64,000 nt of DNA, taken from assembly GCA_036971615.1 (NCBI GenBank), contig JAYKKR010000002.1:2046001-2110000 (forward strand), given 5' to 3'. The stretch comes from Amyloporia xantha (Eukaryota; Basidiomycota; Agaricomycetes; Polyporales; Adustoporiaceae). A program made the translations under genes and the position numbers. Below are positions 52,500 to 64,000 of this stretch, in pieces; within the stretch, counting starts at the first letter, position 1; each line of letters starts with the position of its first letter. The notes under the pieces are model-generated. The model was not told the DNA's origin, searched no databases, and was given only the letters and a program-made list of their open reading frames with translations.

Positions 52500-52860
52500 A
52501 CAGGCAACAGACTCTAGCACGGTACCAGAAGACTAAGTAGCAAAGCTGAGAACAGACTCGAGGAACACGTCGAGGACGTGTCAGAAATTTTGGTAGAGGA
52601 CTTCGAGTTCAGCCACTGACACTCGGCGTGTGTGGTCACGTTTCCGCATTCCCGTCTCATTCCGACCGTGCGGTAAACGATCACGCCGGCGTCCACAGGG
52701 TGCCTTCTGTCGTCGGACGGCATTTGAGCGGAAGGCTGCGTGCAGCGTCTACGGACTACGTCGACTGGCCAGGGAATAAACACACCATTCCAGCCAGCGT
52801 TCTGAGCGGCATCTCGTGCTCACGCCAAGTTAACTTTCAAGTACAACGCATCACACGACA
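52500..52860. other. Divergent promoter NAA25 / NCE101-like gene
   Basis: 361 bases between divergent starts, without recognised elements. Confidence 0.4.
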
Positions 52861-53152
52861 ATGGCCCCAGTTCTGCTCTCTCGGTAAGTTGCATAAGTTC
52901 TAGACTAAAGCTAGGTCTGATTACTGTCAAAACAGTGCGTTAGATCCACTTCTAGGAATCTTCACTGGGGCTTTCGCCTACTATCTTTACGAGGCCCACC
53001 CACGGTCGGGCATTTCACAAGAAGACAGGCTCACAGAACTATGCAAGTGGAAATTGTCGAAGTGGAGGAGCGAGCGAGAGAGACGGTTGACAGGCTCAGG
53101 CGACGACGAAACTGTCCTCGATGTTGTCAGGTTGGAAGTTGAGAAGGAATGA
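52861..53152 (+). CDS. Non-classical export protein 1 (NCE101)-like small membrane protein
   Basis: A two-exon gene of about 80 residues. Exon 1 encodes MAPVLLS and two bases; after an intron ending in AACAG comes ALDPLLGIFTGAFAYYLYE, then AHPRSGISQEDRLTELCKWK and a charged tail ending VEKE at TGA 53152. The DPLLxIxxGxxxYYLYE helix is the hallmark of the fungal Nce101 family, whose yeast member was linked to export of leaderless proteins; its molecular role is unclear. The tail here is longer than in yeast. Confidence 0.75.
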
Positions 53153-53291
53153 AGATGATCCATCTGGTGAGACCTGGGATGATCTGTGTCTATGGACGCG
53201 GTTGCTTACATTGAATCTACTTGATCAAAAAGTACATGCGAAGGAATGTTTGACCGTCCACGCGACCTACGACAAGTCACCGGGCGATCGC

Positions 53292-53828
53292 TTACTTGCG
53301 ACCTAAAAGCTCTCTAACCATATCCATAACTCCATGGAATACCTTCCTTTCATGCTCGTTCAGCGCGACGTTACTTATGTCGTCAGACTTACGCAGCGCG
53401 AGCCCTACCACAACGCCTCGCCGCTCAGCCTCCAGCACTTCTTCTGCCTCTGCTATCCATATCAAGGTTGCAATTTGAGATGCATAAAGCGAATGCAGCG
53501 TTTGCATGTGTTCGGAGGGGCCGTTCCCCAGTAACGGAGTGAGTTGGATCGCTGCTGGTGGTGCTGGTAGAGGCATGATATTGGGCTGTGATGAATCAGG
53601 AGGAGGCGGAAGGTCAAGTGGGGTCGTCGCAGGAATTGTGGCTTGTATCTTGAGCATATAACAAGAGTTCTCTTCGTGTGCCTGGACTCATCGCGAGCAT
53701 GGACGTACCAAGTTGCCCACTTTACCCATCTGAGTGACCAGAACGAGAATGCGATCTGCGAACGTTTGCAGCAGTATTTCTGTCGTTATTCCATCTAGTT
53801 CTCTAGATAATTGAGTCGATGGCAGCAT
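53292..53828 (-). CDS. Probable proteasome assembly chaperone 3
   Basis: Two exons, about 160 residues, starting MLPSTQLSRELDGITTEILL. Motifs LLQTFADRILVLVTQMGKVG, LIQATIP, LTPLLGNGPSEHMQTLHSLY and RRGVVVGLALRKS followed by FHGVMDMVRELLG resemble PAC3/PSMG3, which with PAC4 guides alpha-ring assembly of the 20S proteasome. The core strand VLVTQxGKxGxL is the clearest match. A Pro-rich insert separates the halves. The single intron lies after MGKVGNL. The assignment rests on short motifs, so it is probable rather than certain. Confidence 0.65.
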
Positions 53829-54109
53829 GTTGAATAACGAGGGTCACAGTGGTACAGAGAAAGAAGAAATCCGTGAGCGCCTTTTGTTCTCAGCCACTGT
53901 GCTAACTTAGACGCCAACCGCCACTCAACCGCCCCGAACTCGACATAGTTGCTTCAGTCTATACGTACAGTATAGCAACGCTACGCGTCTTATCGACCAA
54001 TCCCCAAATAATCAGGATCCTGGGCACTACAGGAACGGATAACGTTCCAGTCTGGAGCAGGAGAAGTTACTCAAAGACTCACCGGCGGACGAGAAAGTAT
54101 TTCTGAGAC

Positions 54110-57100
54110 ATGCAGGACGCGAAGCTACCATTGTCGTCGAAGGGAAAAGCTAGAGAGGACACTCACTGGCAGTTAGGATGGTGGGATCTCTCGCACTCAC
54201 TTGAAGGTACCCGAAGGTGTGATCATATCCACTGTTTGCAGAGGGTTTGCTAACGGTCGCAGGGCATATCCAGACCTCTTGTGTGGTCAAAATCCTCCGT
54301 GATCTTTACTGCCCATCCAACTGACCCCTTGGTCATTGGCCGTCACTTCTCGTCCTCTAAACAGTTCGCAGTACCCTCGCCACCCCAGGTCCTCTCGTCA
54401 CCCGCTTCCTATGATCCTCCTACCGTCGTCTCTGTTTCTCCCACTGACGACTGGCTATTTGCGTACTTCCCGGGGCGTGGTGGGGATGGCGCTGGGTGTC
54501 TCTGGAAGAGAGGGTCGCAGCTTGACAGTTGGGCTGTCCGAGAGTGGTGGTCATTCCCTCCGGGTGCCGGGGTTGTTGTTGCGGAGTGGACATGCTCGCA
54601 GAGGGAGGTCAGTATCTGTCCAGCATATTCTATGATGCATGCTGACGTTACAGTAGTGGGTGGTCACCGATACAGGGTCTTTCACCCGTCTACCGCCACG
54701 CGGCCCACTTACTCCCCTCTCCAGCCCCATACTGCTATTGATTACTCAAAACCACCAGATCAATGTCTGCTCCATACCTCCCTATGTACCGTCCCTCAAG
54801 ATTACTCGAGCTTCCCTCATGCAGGCGAGCAAGAGCTTCGAGAGCCAAACTTCAGCCGCAGATGATGCTACGAATGGCCTGGGTGGTCAGAGCATCTGCG
54901 TGACTGCCGCCATCGGGATGGGGTACAACGGTGCGGAGTCGCAACTGTCTACAGGACCGTATCATGTCTTGATCCTCTACTCTAGAGCACTCCATCCTTG
55001 TCGCAATGCGTTCTCATATTTTGCCATCACACAACGTTAATCATCAGGCCCACGATTCCATGGTCCTGGATTTATCACTGGACATAGCACAGCCTGGTTC
55101 CTTGTCGGAGATTCCTTTATCACCTGAATGGGAATTATGGGGAGAAGAATTAATAGTTCAATTATGTGAAGTCAAACTCCTTTTCAACACTGACATTCCA
55201 GGTAGGCCGCGGTAATTTTGACCATTGTCCAATAAGCTGACTTCAATCGTTATGCAGGTGCAGGTGTACTCACTAGACCACTGCCACCTATTTTCGATGC
55301 GCATCAACACCTAACAAATCTTGTATTTGTCGCTGTACCCCCTGATAGACCATCCGCTGCATCACCAGAGAAACGTCACGATAATGGCAAGACTGCGAAA
55401 AGTGAACTGTACTTAGCCATAACTTGTCTGGATTTCGCAGACTGTAAGCTGTACAAAATACCCACAGAGTGGCGTATGTTGACCTTCCGCGTACAAATTG
55501 ATGTTTCAGTACCCAAATCGGAGATCATGCTGCATGCGTTGAAGAAAAAGTCTCCTTTAGGAAGCAAGAGTGTCTCAATATGGGTCAGTATCATATCGTT
55601 AATGAGAGAAGGTGTCTGACTCCCTATATGCAGGTCTCGCACACCATTTCTAGACAAACTTTTGAAGACAGAATACCAGATTTCGTTTTACCATCTCTAT
55701 CGAGGGACTCACTCCTTGTCGGGTCCATGAATTTATCTGGCACTGTGACGGCAAGAAAGGATAGCATCGGCGAGGCGAATATCGGCCGGATAAGCATTCT
55801 CAAGATGTAAGTTCTCAATAAATACTCTTGACGTGCTCTATAATCGTGCCTTCACAACGTGCCAGACCTGACTTGTCTCCCAACACCTTGTGGGAAGAGG
55901 TCCCCATTTTGTCCAACACAGTGGCCGCCGGCCGCCAGGGTGAGTCTGTCGTTTCATTTTCTGCTAGCTCCATCCTATGAACAGGGGCTCTCTGCTCTTC
56001 AGTGCTAGGCAACGTCGCATATTCGCCCAACCGCAGTCTCATCTGCAGTGTTTCGCCGTCTACCTCCATGAATTCCCATATTGCCATCCATGGGCTCCCA
56101 CACAAGCATGGTCATGAATCGTCAGCGAAAGATTCTTCATCAGCGGCACAGAGCAGGGAGTTGTCGCTTCAGATTGCGGCAGCCATCCGTGCCAGGAATT
56201 CGTCTTCTGACGTCATCCATCCACTGACACAGGCGGTTGTGTCTACTGAGATGATCGTGGATACATTGTGTCATGTCTTAAAGCTGCTACAGGGCAATAT
56301 GAACAGTGCGCCCGAAAGCTGCCTAGATGAAGTACTCGGCCTAGCTGTTGAAATATACTCGTACGTGCTCAAATTTCCCAGTGGGGTAGCACGGTATCTG
56401 TTGACTGACTTATACACACAGAAGAAAAGCTGGCAGACAGACGAACGACGCAAACAAGGAGAATCTCAATGCGAGATGGAAGATCGCACATGATATTCTC
56501 TCGCTGTCGGCTTGCTGCAGTGGCTTCGAAGAGTGCAAAGCGGGTCCGGTGTATGATCTTGGTATGCTCGTTGTCCCATCATGAGACAGCTCGTCTGACT
56601 ACCAATGTCAGACGCCGTGTGGCAGCTAATTGGTCTCGCAAGCTGGTTCGTTGAGTTTGTTGAGACCCTTTTGAAAGAGTGTGTACTCGTCGGCGATGGG
56701 TCGGTCGAAACAAGCTCAGCAGCTCCAAACTTCACGGACTTGCCAATATTCATCCATCTAGCCCATCCACATCCGCTTGGCCGAATGAAGACGGCCCTTT
56801 CTCACGTCAAACGGTTTCGTGACCACATCGCCAAGTTGTCAGCGAGTGGAGAGAATGCGCAGATTGCCAAGGACGTGTTGATGGACGTGGTCGACTCTTC
56901 AGGAGTCGACCTGGATCAATTAAGCCGAGTACTTGACGAGATTCTCCAAGACCTACAACCTGTCGACGGTCAGCATCACATTCTTCCCATCCGATGCTAT
57001 CTCATATCTTGCTATAGCGAATGGTCTTCATAGGAGCCTAATAGCGTGTTGTCCTCCGCCATACCTCGGCCAACATCTGCGTAAAGCAGTTGGCAAGATT

Positions 57101-57433
57101 CTCACGTCAAACGTGATCAACAGGTCCCGCCTATTCATCAAACCAGCAGACTTGATAGATGGGGTGTCCCGTCTTTCGCTGACTGAAGGACATGCGAAAG
57201 CAAAACTACTTGATGTCGTCTCGAAAGCGTTGCTGCTACCTAGCTCCCTGGATGCCGTCTGTGTGCGCTGTGCAGGCAGATCACAGGTTGGTCTCGTAGA
57301 CACGAAGAATGGCCCCGACGACTCGCTCCAATGGCGACTTTGGGAGAGACGGTGGGCTACTAATTGTGTATGCGGGTGGCTCCTGGGTGAAGTTGATGTT
57401 GGGATAAGTGAGCGTACTGCGATCGAGTTCTAG
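54110..57433 (+). CDS. MED16: Mediator complex subunit 16
   Basis: MED16 is a tail-module subunit that relays activator signals to RNA polymerase II. Exon 1 starts MQDAKLPLSSKGKARE and contains HWQLGWWDLSHSLEGTR; a phase-2 intron ending at ATCCAG restores RPLVWSKSSVIFTAHP. WD-like strands follow (TVVSVSPTDDWLFAYFPG, AGVVVAEWTCSQREW, NHQINVCSIPPYVPSLKI). The helical C-terminal half includes DAVWQLIGLASWFVEFVETL and HPHPLGRMKTALSHVKRF. The end has a metal-binding-type pattern (CVRCAGRS, then LWERRWATNCVCG), as in MED16. The stop at 57433 is the first in frame; a last small intron at GG|GTGGCTCC could alter the final residues. About ten introns. Confidence 0.82.
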
Positions 57434-57612
57434 ATAGCGCAGGACCAACTGCCATCGGTTGGTAGAGTAGTCCAAATACATTTTATGCTGTTTCAGCTGT
57501 ATGTATCCACAACAGTCTGAAAGGCTTCGCCTATGCACACTCGAAATAACGCCATTAAGGTATGCTATAATGACTACAGGATGTTTCAGAGTCCATGGTG
57601 ACACGGATGATG

Positions 57613-60600
57613 TCAATCAACGTCAATTGCATGTTTCCTGTCAATCAGCCATTTGTTCAGTGCAGCTTCTCTAAGTTCACGGCCCAATGCAGCAGCAACA
57701 GGCCATGGCACTGCATTTCCAATCTGGCGATGCATCTGAGGAGTAGGTAGCCATTAGCACTGCACTGTCTCTCAATTACAGTAAAGACAGCTGCCTACAG
57801 TTTTGATGTCATCATGATCAGAGTGAAATATAAAGTGGTCTGGAAATCCTTGTGATCGGGCCAGCTCACGTACAGTGACCATACGCTTACACTACCATAA
57901 GAAAGGCTCAGCAGTGATTTGTGGTACACTAACGGCATGATGTACGCACATAGGGATTCAAGACCCATGACTGTTTTGCAGTTGGTTCAACATTGGTGAC
58001 AGTTGTTTGGAACCAGCCATCTTTATCTAAACGGCCATAGAGACCTACAGTCTGAGGGTCAGTTTTTGATGGTTCCTTACACAAGCTCAAGTTACCTGAG
58101 CGAAACCCATCTCGTGCAACTGCAGAGGAGGGATTTGCAAATTGCCATTCCCACATATCAGAATGCAGGCCTACTTATAGGGTTAAAGGAAATTCATAGA
58201 GATTAAGGAAGCAAAATACTCTTATAGTCTGCCTTTGCATGCAGTGGAATATTGACCACTCTACATAGAATGAATTAGCCACTGAACATGGAGAAGATCA
58301 ATGCTTGCAAATGCACCTCTCTATGGTCTCCTCCTTAAGAACTCTTGTGAAGTGTTGGAGATCCCTTGAAGCTTTACCTCTACACTTGAGTTGAAAAGTC
58401 GTTTGTGGCTTGTGATGATACCTGACATTTGGACCTGACAGGCCACAATATGCCTGGGAACGATCACAAGCTATTTCAGGCACTTCCTCATCATCATCTT
58501 CATCCTCTGCATCCTCTGCATTGACCTGACGTCGTGCCAGGATGCAATGGCTTCACCAACTTGTGTGGATTTTTCCTACATAATAATATGGGTAGTATGT
58601 TCTATTAATGCTTTGGCAAGTCAGCATGAGCAGCTCACCAATGAAACCGTGGGAGATCGGAAATGGCATCCTCAATGGACACATACTTGAATGGCGCAAT
58701 ACCATTTTGTGTCCATACTGGTTTTATGACACCCTCGTTTGACAACTTGATCTTGAGTGCATCTGGTAGTGGAAAGTCATGTGTAGGCTGTGGTAGAGAT
58801 GGGAGCGGGAAGCCACGACGAGCTGCTATTAGGAAGAATCGTACTCGTGCTTGTGGAGTACCATAATGGGCAGCCTGTAAAAGACCAAATCGCACTTGAT
58901 AGCTTCAGGTGAAACATCAGTGGGAGGACAATTGCTGAGCTGGTTTGTCTCACTTCATTGCAAGCAATACATGCACCAAGAATTTTAACCCTCCCTTGTC
59001 AATCCCACCTTCTACTCTGTACCGACCAGCCTGTGTTGCATTCAGGTTGTAGCTCATAAAACCACGAACATTCTCCAGGAAACAGAATTTGGGCTGCAAG
59101 AAGTCGATCCATGACAGGAGATTGAGGATTAGATGGCTCTTTCGGTCATTGGCACGTTGAAACATGTTCAGCCGAGAATGTGGCTGACTACAAAGATACA
59201 AGTATGAGTTTACGTGCCAGTGCATTGACACATGAGATGAGCATACCAGGGAAATCCAGCAACAATACAGTCAATTTCTCCTGGTCTTGGTGGTGTGGGG
59301 AGCTTTTGGCTGCTATTGCCGAGTGTGGTGGGTACGTCAGGCTTGTGACCAGCATGATTCTTGATTGCATACTGGAGGACCAAATTTGAACACTGATTGT
59401 GAACAATGGTATCTGGAGAATTTTCACTGTGCATACAGAATATTAGCATAATGGTTGAGGTTGATTAAGATAAGTAGAGGGGGGGACGTACTGTAATGTC
59501 CGCGCAGCACTTGGCGAGATTTCCACAGCTTGCACCATCTTCAAACATCCTGACTCCTCTAAGCCAAGTCCAAATGCACCTACACCGCCGAAGGGGTCAA
59601 ATGCCCTTAAGGGACGAGATGCAGTCAAGAACTTCTGGAGGTCAGCAATCCGTGTGCTGTCCTCTTTATAACATGTAGAACAGACAAGAATATCTGTGTG
59701 TTTGAGGGCTGTCTTCTCAGACCATCTCCGGGGATGCAACGTCGGAAAATGATATCTGACGTAGAAGTGATATGGTGAGTACGAGAGCCATTCGGTCAAG
59801 TCATCGCGCCTGGAATCTGGATGTAGAACAGTACACCGTTGGATCAGTCTTGTCAGATCGACAACTTGAACTTCTTCATCTGTCATGAATAGATGGCGCT
59901 GAGCGTTTTCAACAGCTGGGCAGTGTACAAGAGGACTGTCACTTCTCACCTCGTCTTTGATGATGTCGTCCGGACACAAGTCAATGATGTTGCCAATGCG
60001 ACCGAGCATGCGCACAGTGAGCTTCGCCGACTCTGCCGACCGCGCCTTCGTGCCGATATGGACCTCGATAATCTGCGCAATATTAGCGGGTCCATTGTCA
60101 GTATCGGCCTTCAACAAGACAAAATCGTCGACGTGATAGCTGACGCCCAGCGACGCAACGCCATTTCCTATCTTGCGAGGTTGCGCGTCCTCTTCGCGTT
60201 GCTGGGCGATGAGACAGACGGGACAGTTTTGTCCGGGTGCACTCCCCCGAGCGGCGTCGAAATAGTCTTCATCAAGCTCGACAAACGACGCGTCCCATTC
60301 ACTGTAGAGGTATCTAGGACGGCATCATACTCAGGGTCAATTACTGACAAGCAACAGGCCTGCGCACCTGCAATGGAAGTCTGACGGGCCGATAATGCTG
60401 CTGTCGCGAATGCTCCAATGAACGGTGGCCTTGTCGAGAATCGACCGCACGTCAACGTCTTCCGGTTGAGCACTGCACGTGCCACAGAGAAATAGCTCTT
60501 GAGGATCGCCAATCTCCCCCAGTAGTGTCATGGACGCATGTTCGAGCCATTGGCAGTGGATCCGTTCGCGGGCACGGTCAATGTAAATGATCTTCCCGAA

Positions 60601-62396
60601 CCTATCTCTACATTAATCGATGTTGAGGAGCGCATATCTAAACTTACCAGAAATAGTCCGCAAAAGTTGCTGTCTCGCTGACACTAGCAAAGTCAGTCGG
60701 AAGCTCGGCCCTCTTGCGACGCCTCTCCTCGTCCGGGCCAGCCGGGGTCAAAATAACGTCTCCTACCTGCGAGAGTCGTAAGCACCAGAGCTTCTCGCAC
60801 CGCAAAAGATGCTAACTGCCTACCGAATATTCAACCTTGTCTATGACCACCTTGTTCCAATAATCCCCCCTGATCCGCGCACCGCGCGGGAAGTCGACCT
60901 TGGGAGCCTTGCTTTCGCGGTCCATCCATACCCCCAACAGCTTTGTGAGCCACGCACGGCCCTTGCGCTGAATTAGTTTGAAGTCCTGCTTGTCCGCCTC
61001 TTTTGCGCCCACGACTTCGAGATGCTCCTGGAAGAGGCCCAACGCGAGCCGGTCGATCAGCGGGGTGACGTGCGTGCGGTTCTGATTCTCCGGACGGAGG
61101 ACGGCCAAGTCAATGTTCCCCGCTAGGGCGCCACGGCTGATGGGCACCGGCCTGCGATTGATGGGAGCAGGATGAACGGAGTGCCGCAAGTTGATTCTGA
61201 CGTTCGAAGGATGTGCGTCTCGCAGCAGCTCACTGAGCATGGGGGTTGCCATGAGTTCGTCCGCCTCATCACTTTCATGAAGTACGGACGACATTAAGGG
61301 GATCTGCATCATCGATGTGAGTTATGACCGTGAAGCGTTATCTTTACGCTTACAGCTGCATCGATGTTGGCCTGGTGGACCTTGCTGCTCAATAAAGGGT
61401 CCCAGATGCCAACATATGAGCGGGCAAAATCGCGGTACGTCCACTGAGGATTTTCCTTCGCGGCCGAAATCAGAAGTTGAGATATACGATGCGGCTCGTA
61501 AAACTCATGGAAATGTCGCTGATATATGGATGATGGACTCTTCAGTATATACCAACCAAACTCGGTTTGAATATATACGGGGCTTGTGCTCGTCAGTACG
61601 GGAGTGCCAAGCGACAAACATGACTCACTCATCCATCTTGGTATAGTCTATCGTATAACGGAATATTGATGTGGTTCGCAGACGTTGCAGGGGTTTGTCC
61701 TGCCGGCGTGCACCTTGATCATCTTCGTCTGCCCCGTCGTCCTCTTGCCCGGCATCCTCCTCATTTGCGAATACCGGAACTACGCAGCCGGCCGCTTCCA
61801 GGTTGTGAGAGTGATGTTCCTCATCAAGCGTGCTCAACGAAAGCACCTCGTAGCTCTTGGGATCGAAAATACAGAAATCCGACAGTATGCGCACGGGCAC
61901 ATCATCACTGTCGTCATCTTCGTCTTCCGGGTCCTCCCCCAGAATAAACAGGCCCTTCTGTTCCCGGATATCCTTGGGGTCTGGTTTATAGGACAACTCT
62001 ATTCACAAACCGTGGTGTAAATATACGAGGCGGAAGGTCGAGGTAAGTACACTCACTCTGAGTTCCATGGGCTAAATCCGTGCCCGTCTTTCGTCGCTTG
62101 GGCTTTCCGGTCTGTCCAACACGGCTGCAGTTTCAGTACTGCAAGGAATATTCTGGGAGTCAAACGAATAGCGCGCTTACCAAACCCACTGAGCTGTCAT
62201 CGTGCTCCTTCCTCTTGGATGAGCTCGTAAGTGAGCTCCTAGATGCGCTGCTACCATACCGCTCCCTTGCAACCGAGACGGTGCTTCGGTTGGATTGCGG
62301 CCGGGAGGAGTCAGCGCCAGACGATTGAGCTGCATTCGCGGCGGCTTCTTCGGGAAAAGAGACCTCGAATGCAGTAGGACGCGTTCTACGCGACAT
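57613..62396 (-). CDS. DNMT1: DNMT1-type DNA (cytosine-5) methyltransferase
   Basis: A complete maintenance-type methyltransferase. The start at 62396 ([17 protein letters not shown]) leads into an RFTS-like region ([55 protein letters not shown]). Two BAH regions follow ([17 protein letters not shown], then [17 protein letters not shown]). The catalytic domain has motif I ([19 protein letters not shown]), motif IV ([16 protein letters not shown], with an intron splitting the catalytic Cys codon of PCQ), motif VI ([10 protein letters not shown]), motif VIII ([18 protein letters not shown]), and motifs IX-X ([35 protein letters not shown]). All key residues are present and splicing keeps frame to TGA 57613. 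The catalytic exons at 57.6-59.5 kb look less GC-rich than the RFTS/BAH part. Confidence 0.95.
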
Positions 62397-62765
62397 GGCC
62401 GACTGCACAGGATGGTTTCGGTTGAGCAAAGTTGGGTTGTAGCAGCTCACACCATGTGCACGCGCAGGAAGCTACCACGGACCAGCCGCGGCGAATATCA
62501 ATATTGCGTTACGGCACTGACAGGGTTCACGAGAACGATCGACGACGATCGCGATATTTGCGCGCCAGTGCCCACACAATATACTTGCAAGTCATACAGT
62601 GTTATCATTTCTGAAGCTCAGAGAGCTGGTCCTCGTAGGAAATGATGATGATCATAATCATAGCATACAAGTGAAGGGCATGGTCATCGATAATTTGAGC
62701 AGCTGTGCCCCCTCATGTACCTAACGCCGTCCACGCCCTCAGTCAAACATCGACACCGCAATAGC
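62397..62765. other. DNMT1 promoter and RPL7 3' region
   Basis: About 370 bases between tandem leftward genes. An ACGCG occurs around 62459. An ACGCGT (62379-62384) and another ACGCG (62388-62392) fall within the first DNMT1 codons. No gene. Confidence 0.45.
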
Positions 62766-64000
62766 TTAGTTCATCTGTCGGATGAGCTTGTTGATATTCT
62801 CCTCTCGGTTACCGAAGTCACCGCCCTGGACGAAGTGCTTGAACTTCCGTGTTCTCCAGCCACCGGTAGGGTTCGACAGCTTGAACGGCCACAGGAAGTT
62901 CGAAGCCTGTGAGAAAGCACCATCAGCGACATCCACAACGAGATGATAAAATGCACGCACCTGCTTAAAGTTGGGGCCAGCGGTGAAGATCTCGTGAACA
63001 AGGTCCTCTACTGATAGAATGTCGTATTTGCCAAGCGCCTCCTCGATCACACCGTTGTTCGCAAGAGGAATACGCTGCTTGTCCACCTTGCCGTATCCAC
63101 GCTTGTAGATCAACTCGCGAACGGACTTCAGGTTGGGCTCGCTAAGAAGTCAAAGTCATTAGCCAGAGTCACGCCGCAAGGGGTAAACCTACTGACCCGT
63201 AAGCAATGTAGGGCTCGACGAGACGGAGCATCTGCTCAGTGGCTTTTGTAACCTTGACGAAAACACCGTTGTTGATTTGAAGCAGACGGAGCAGTTGCAA
63301 AATTTTGCGGGGCTTCGGCGCAATTTCATTGATACTGAGACCCACCGCACCATAAGATTGCTTGCTCAGATAAAGCGAAACTTCGTGTACTCACCCCCGG
63401 ATACGGATGACAAAGTACACCTTTGCTTGCGCGGGGACATAGAAGTCACCCGCCGCACGTGCGGCCCGCTTCAGACGGATCTCCTCCTTCTCCTGGCCCA
63501 AGTACTCCTTAACATAGGCCTCCGCACGCTTGAAGATGACCTTGCGCTTGGCCTTCGCAGCCTACGCAACAAGACACGTCAGCTGTCGCTCTCGTGCGCC
63601 GTGATACAAATGAAGTATGAAAGGAAGAATCAGTCCCGAAAGATGGTATGTTTCAGGCAGCATGGCGAAAACAAAGCTCCCACTAGCCGAAGAAGTAGTA
63701 TTATACATCATAGAAGCAAATCGAAGAGCACTTGTGGATGGAGACGCAGTACACACCTTGCGGGCAGCAGTTGCAGCGGCGAGACGCTCCTCGCGGGCCT
63801 TTTCGTTCTGCTTGCGTTTCTTGAGGAGAGTCTCGGGGACTTCGATGTCCTATTCATGTGCCAACTACGGTCAGAACTCCGCCCAGGATTTCAAAAACGA
63901 GCAACGCAATACAGACCGCGACAGTCGGGACGCTATAAGGTATTTTTGAAGACGTTAGTGCAGTTACCACAACACATCACGAATGGGTACGTACGTGGTT
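62766..64000 (-). CDS. RPL7: 60S ribosomal protein L7 (uL30), 5' end outside window
   Basis: The last exons encode [99 protein letters not shown] and [20 protein letters not shown], ending LIRQMN at TAA 62766. This is full-length uL30 apart from its first exon, of which only about six coding bases (64000-63995) before a GTACGT donor are visible. Introns are longer than usual here; the one at about 63562-63760 carries a candidate snoRNA. In budding yeast the RPL7A and RPL7B introns also host C/D snoRNAs. Confidence 0.96.
63628..63713 (-). ncRNA. Candidate C/D-box snoRNA in an RPL7 intron (snR39/snR39b-like)
   Basis: On the minus strand, a C-box-like ATGATGT (63711-63705) is followed by a D'-like CTGA (63656-63653) and a D-box CTGA (63633-63630). 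Directly before the D box, ACCATCTTTCGGG (63647-63635) is complementary to the conserved 25S rRNA segment CCCGAAAGATGGT. The base paired five nucleotides from the D box would be the G of CCCG, which I take to be the position methylated by yeast snR39b; snR39 and snR59, in the yeast RPL7 introns, guide a site two bases away. The C box deviates by one base and no clear terminal stem is visible. The rRNA sequence is from memory. Confidence 0.6.

Noticed and set aside
63849..63994. Second candidate C/D snoRNA in the first RPL7 intron (GTGATGT and CTGA present)
   Set aside because: The sequence before CTGA did not match an rRNA segment I could recall, so the boxes alone are too weak.

Overview
The window is nuclear DNA from a basidiomycete fungus, most likely an Agaricomycete. 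Genes sit close together on both strands and almost all are split by many GT-AG introns of about 50-60 bases. One gene (14.3-16.0 kb) belongs to the DUF6533 seven-helix family that is expanded in mushroom-forming fungi. The proteins are otherwise fungal housekeeping types. I see no rRNA, tRNA, CRISPR array or intact mobile element. Exon chains were assembled by eye from reading frames and splice signals, so gene ends are firmer than some internal joints.

Left part (1-22.9 kb): the 5' part of an isochorismatase-like hydrolase (-), a secreted double-psi beta-barrel (expansin/RlpA-like) protein (-), a SCAMP trafficking protein (+), poly(A)-binding protein PAB1 (+), SRP54 (-), SAGA subunit SPT8 (+), a small membrane protein (-), the DUF6533 protein (-), the histone chaperone and elongation factor SPT6 (-), and a DRAP-type deaminase (+).

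Middle part (22.9-42 kb): RLP24 (+) and ATG2 (-) are flanked by what looks like a duplicated, inverted module. On the left, a decayed GDSL esterase (-) diverges from a small unknown gene A (+). On the right, a paralogue B (-) diverges from an intact GDSL esterase (+). A and B share protein motifs, intron positions and phases, and a core-promoter arrangement. Both divergent intergenic regions carry the same CRE/ATF-like block in mirror orientation. A third GDSL gene lies between ATG2 and B. This module is the best candidate for something undescribed.

Right part (42-64 kb): two RPA32 (RFA2) paralogues, one canonical and one diverged, flank a D-lactate dehydrogenase on the same strand. Then come NAA25/Mdm20 (-), an NCE101-like small protein (+), a proteasome-assembly-chaperone-3-like protein (-), Mediator subunit MED16 (+), a full-length DNMT1-type DNA methyltransferase (-), and RPL7 (-), which runs off the right edge. 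One RPL7 intron appears to host a C/D-box snoRNA with a 13-base antisense match to 25S rRNA.

The genes serve transcription and chromatin (SPT6, SPT8, MED16, DNMT1), mRNA and translation (PAB1, RPL7, RLP24), protein targeting and modification (SRP54, NAA25), membrane traffic and autophagy (SCAMP, ATG2) and replication (RPA32). They look like ordinary neighbours rather than a functional cluster, apart from the A/GDSL modules.
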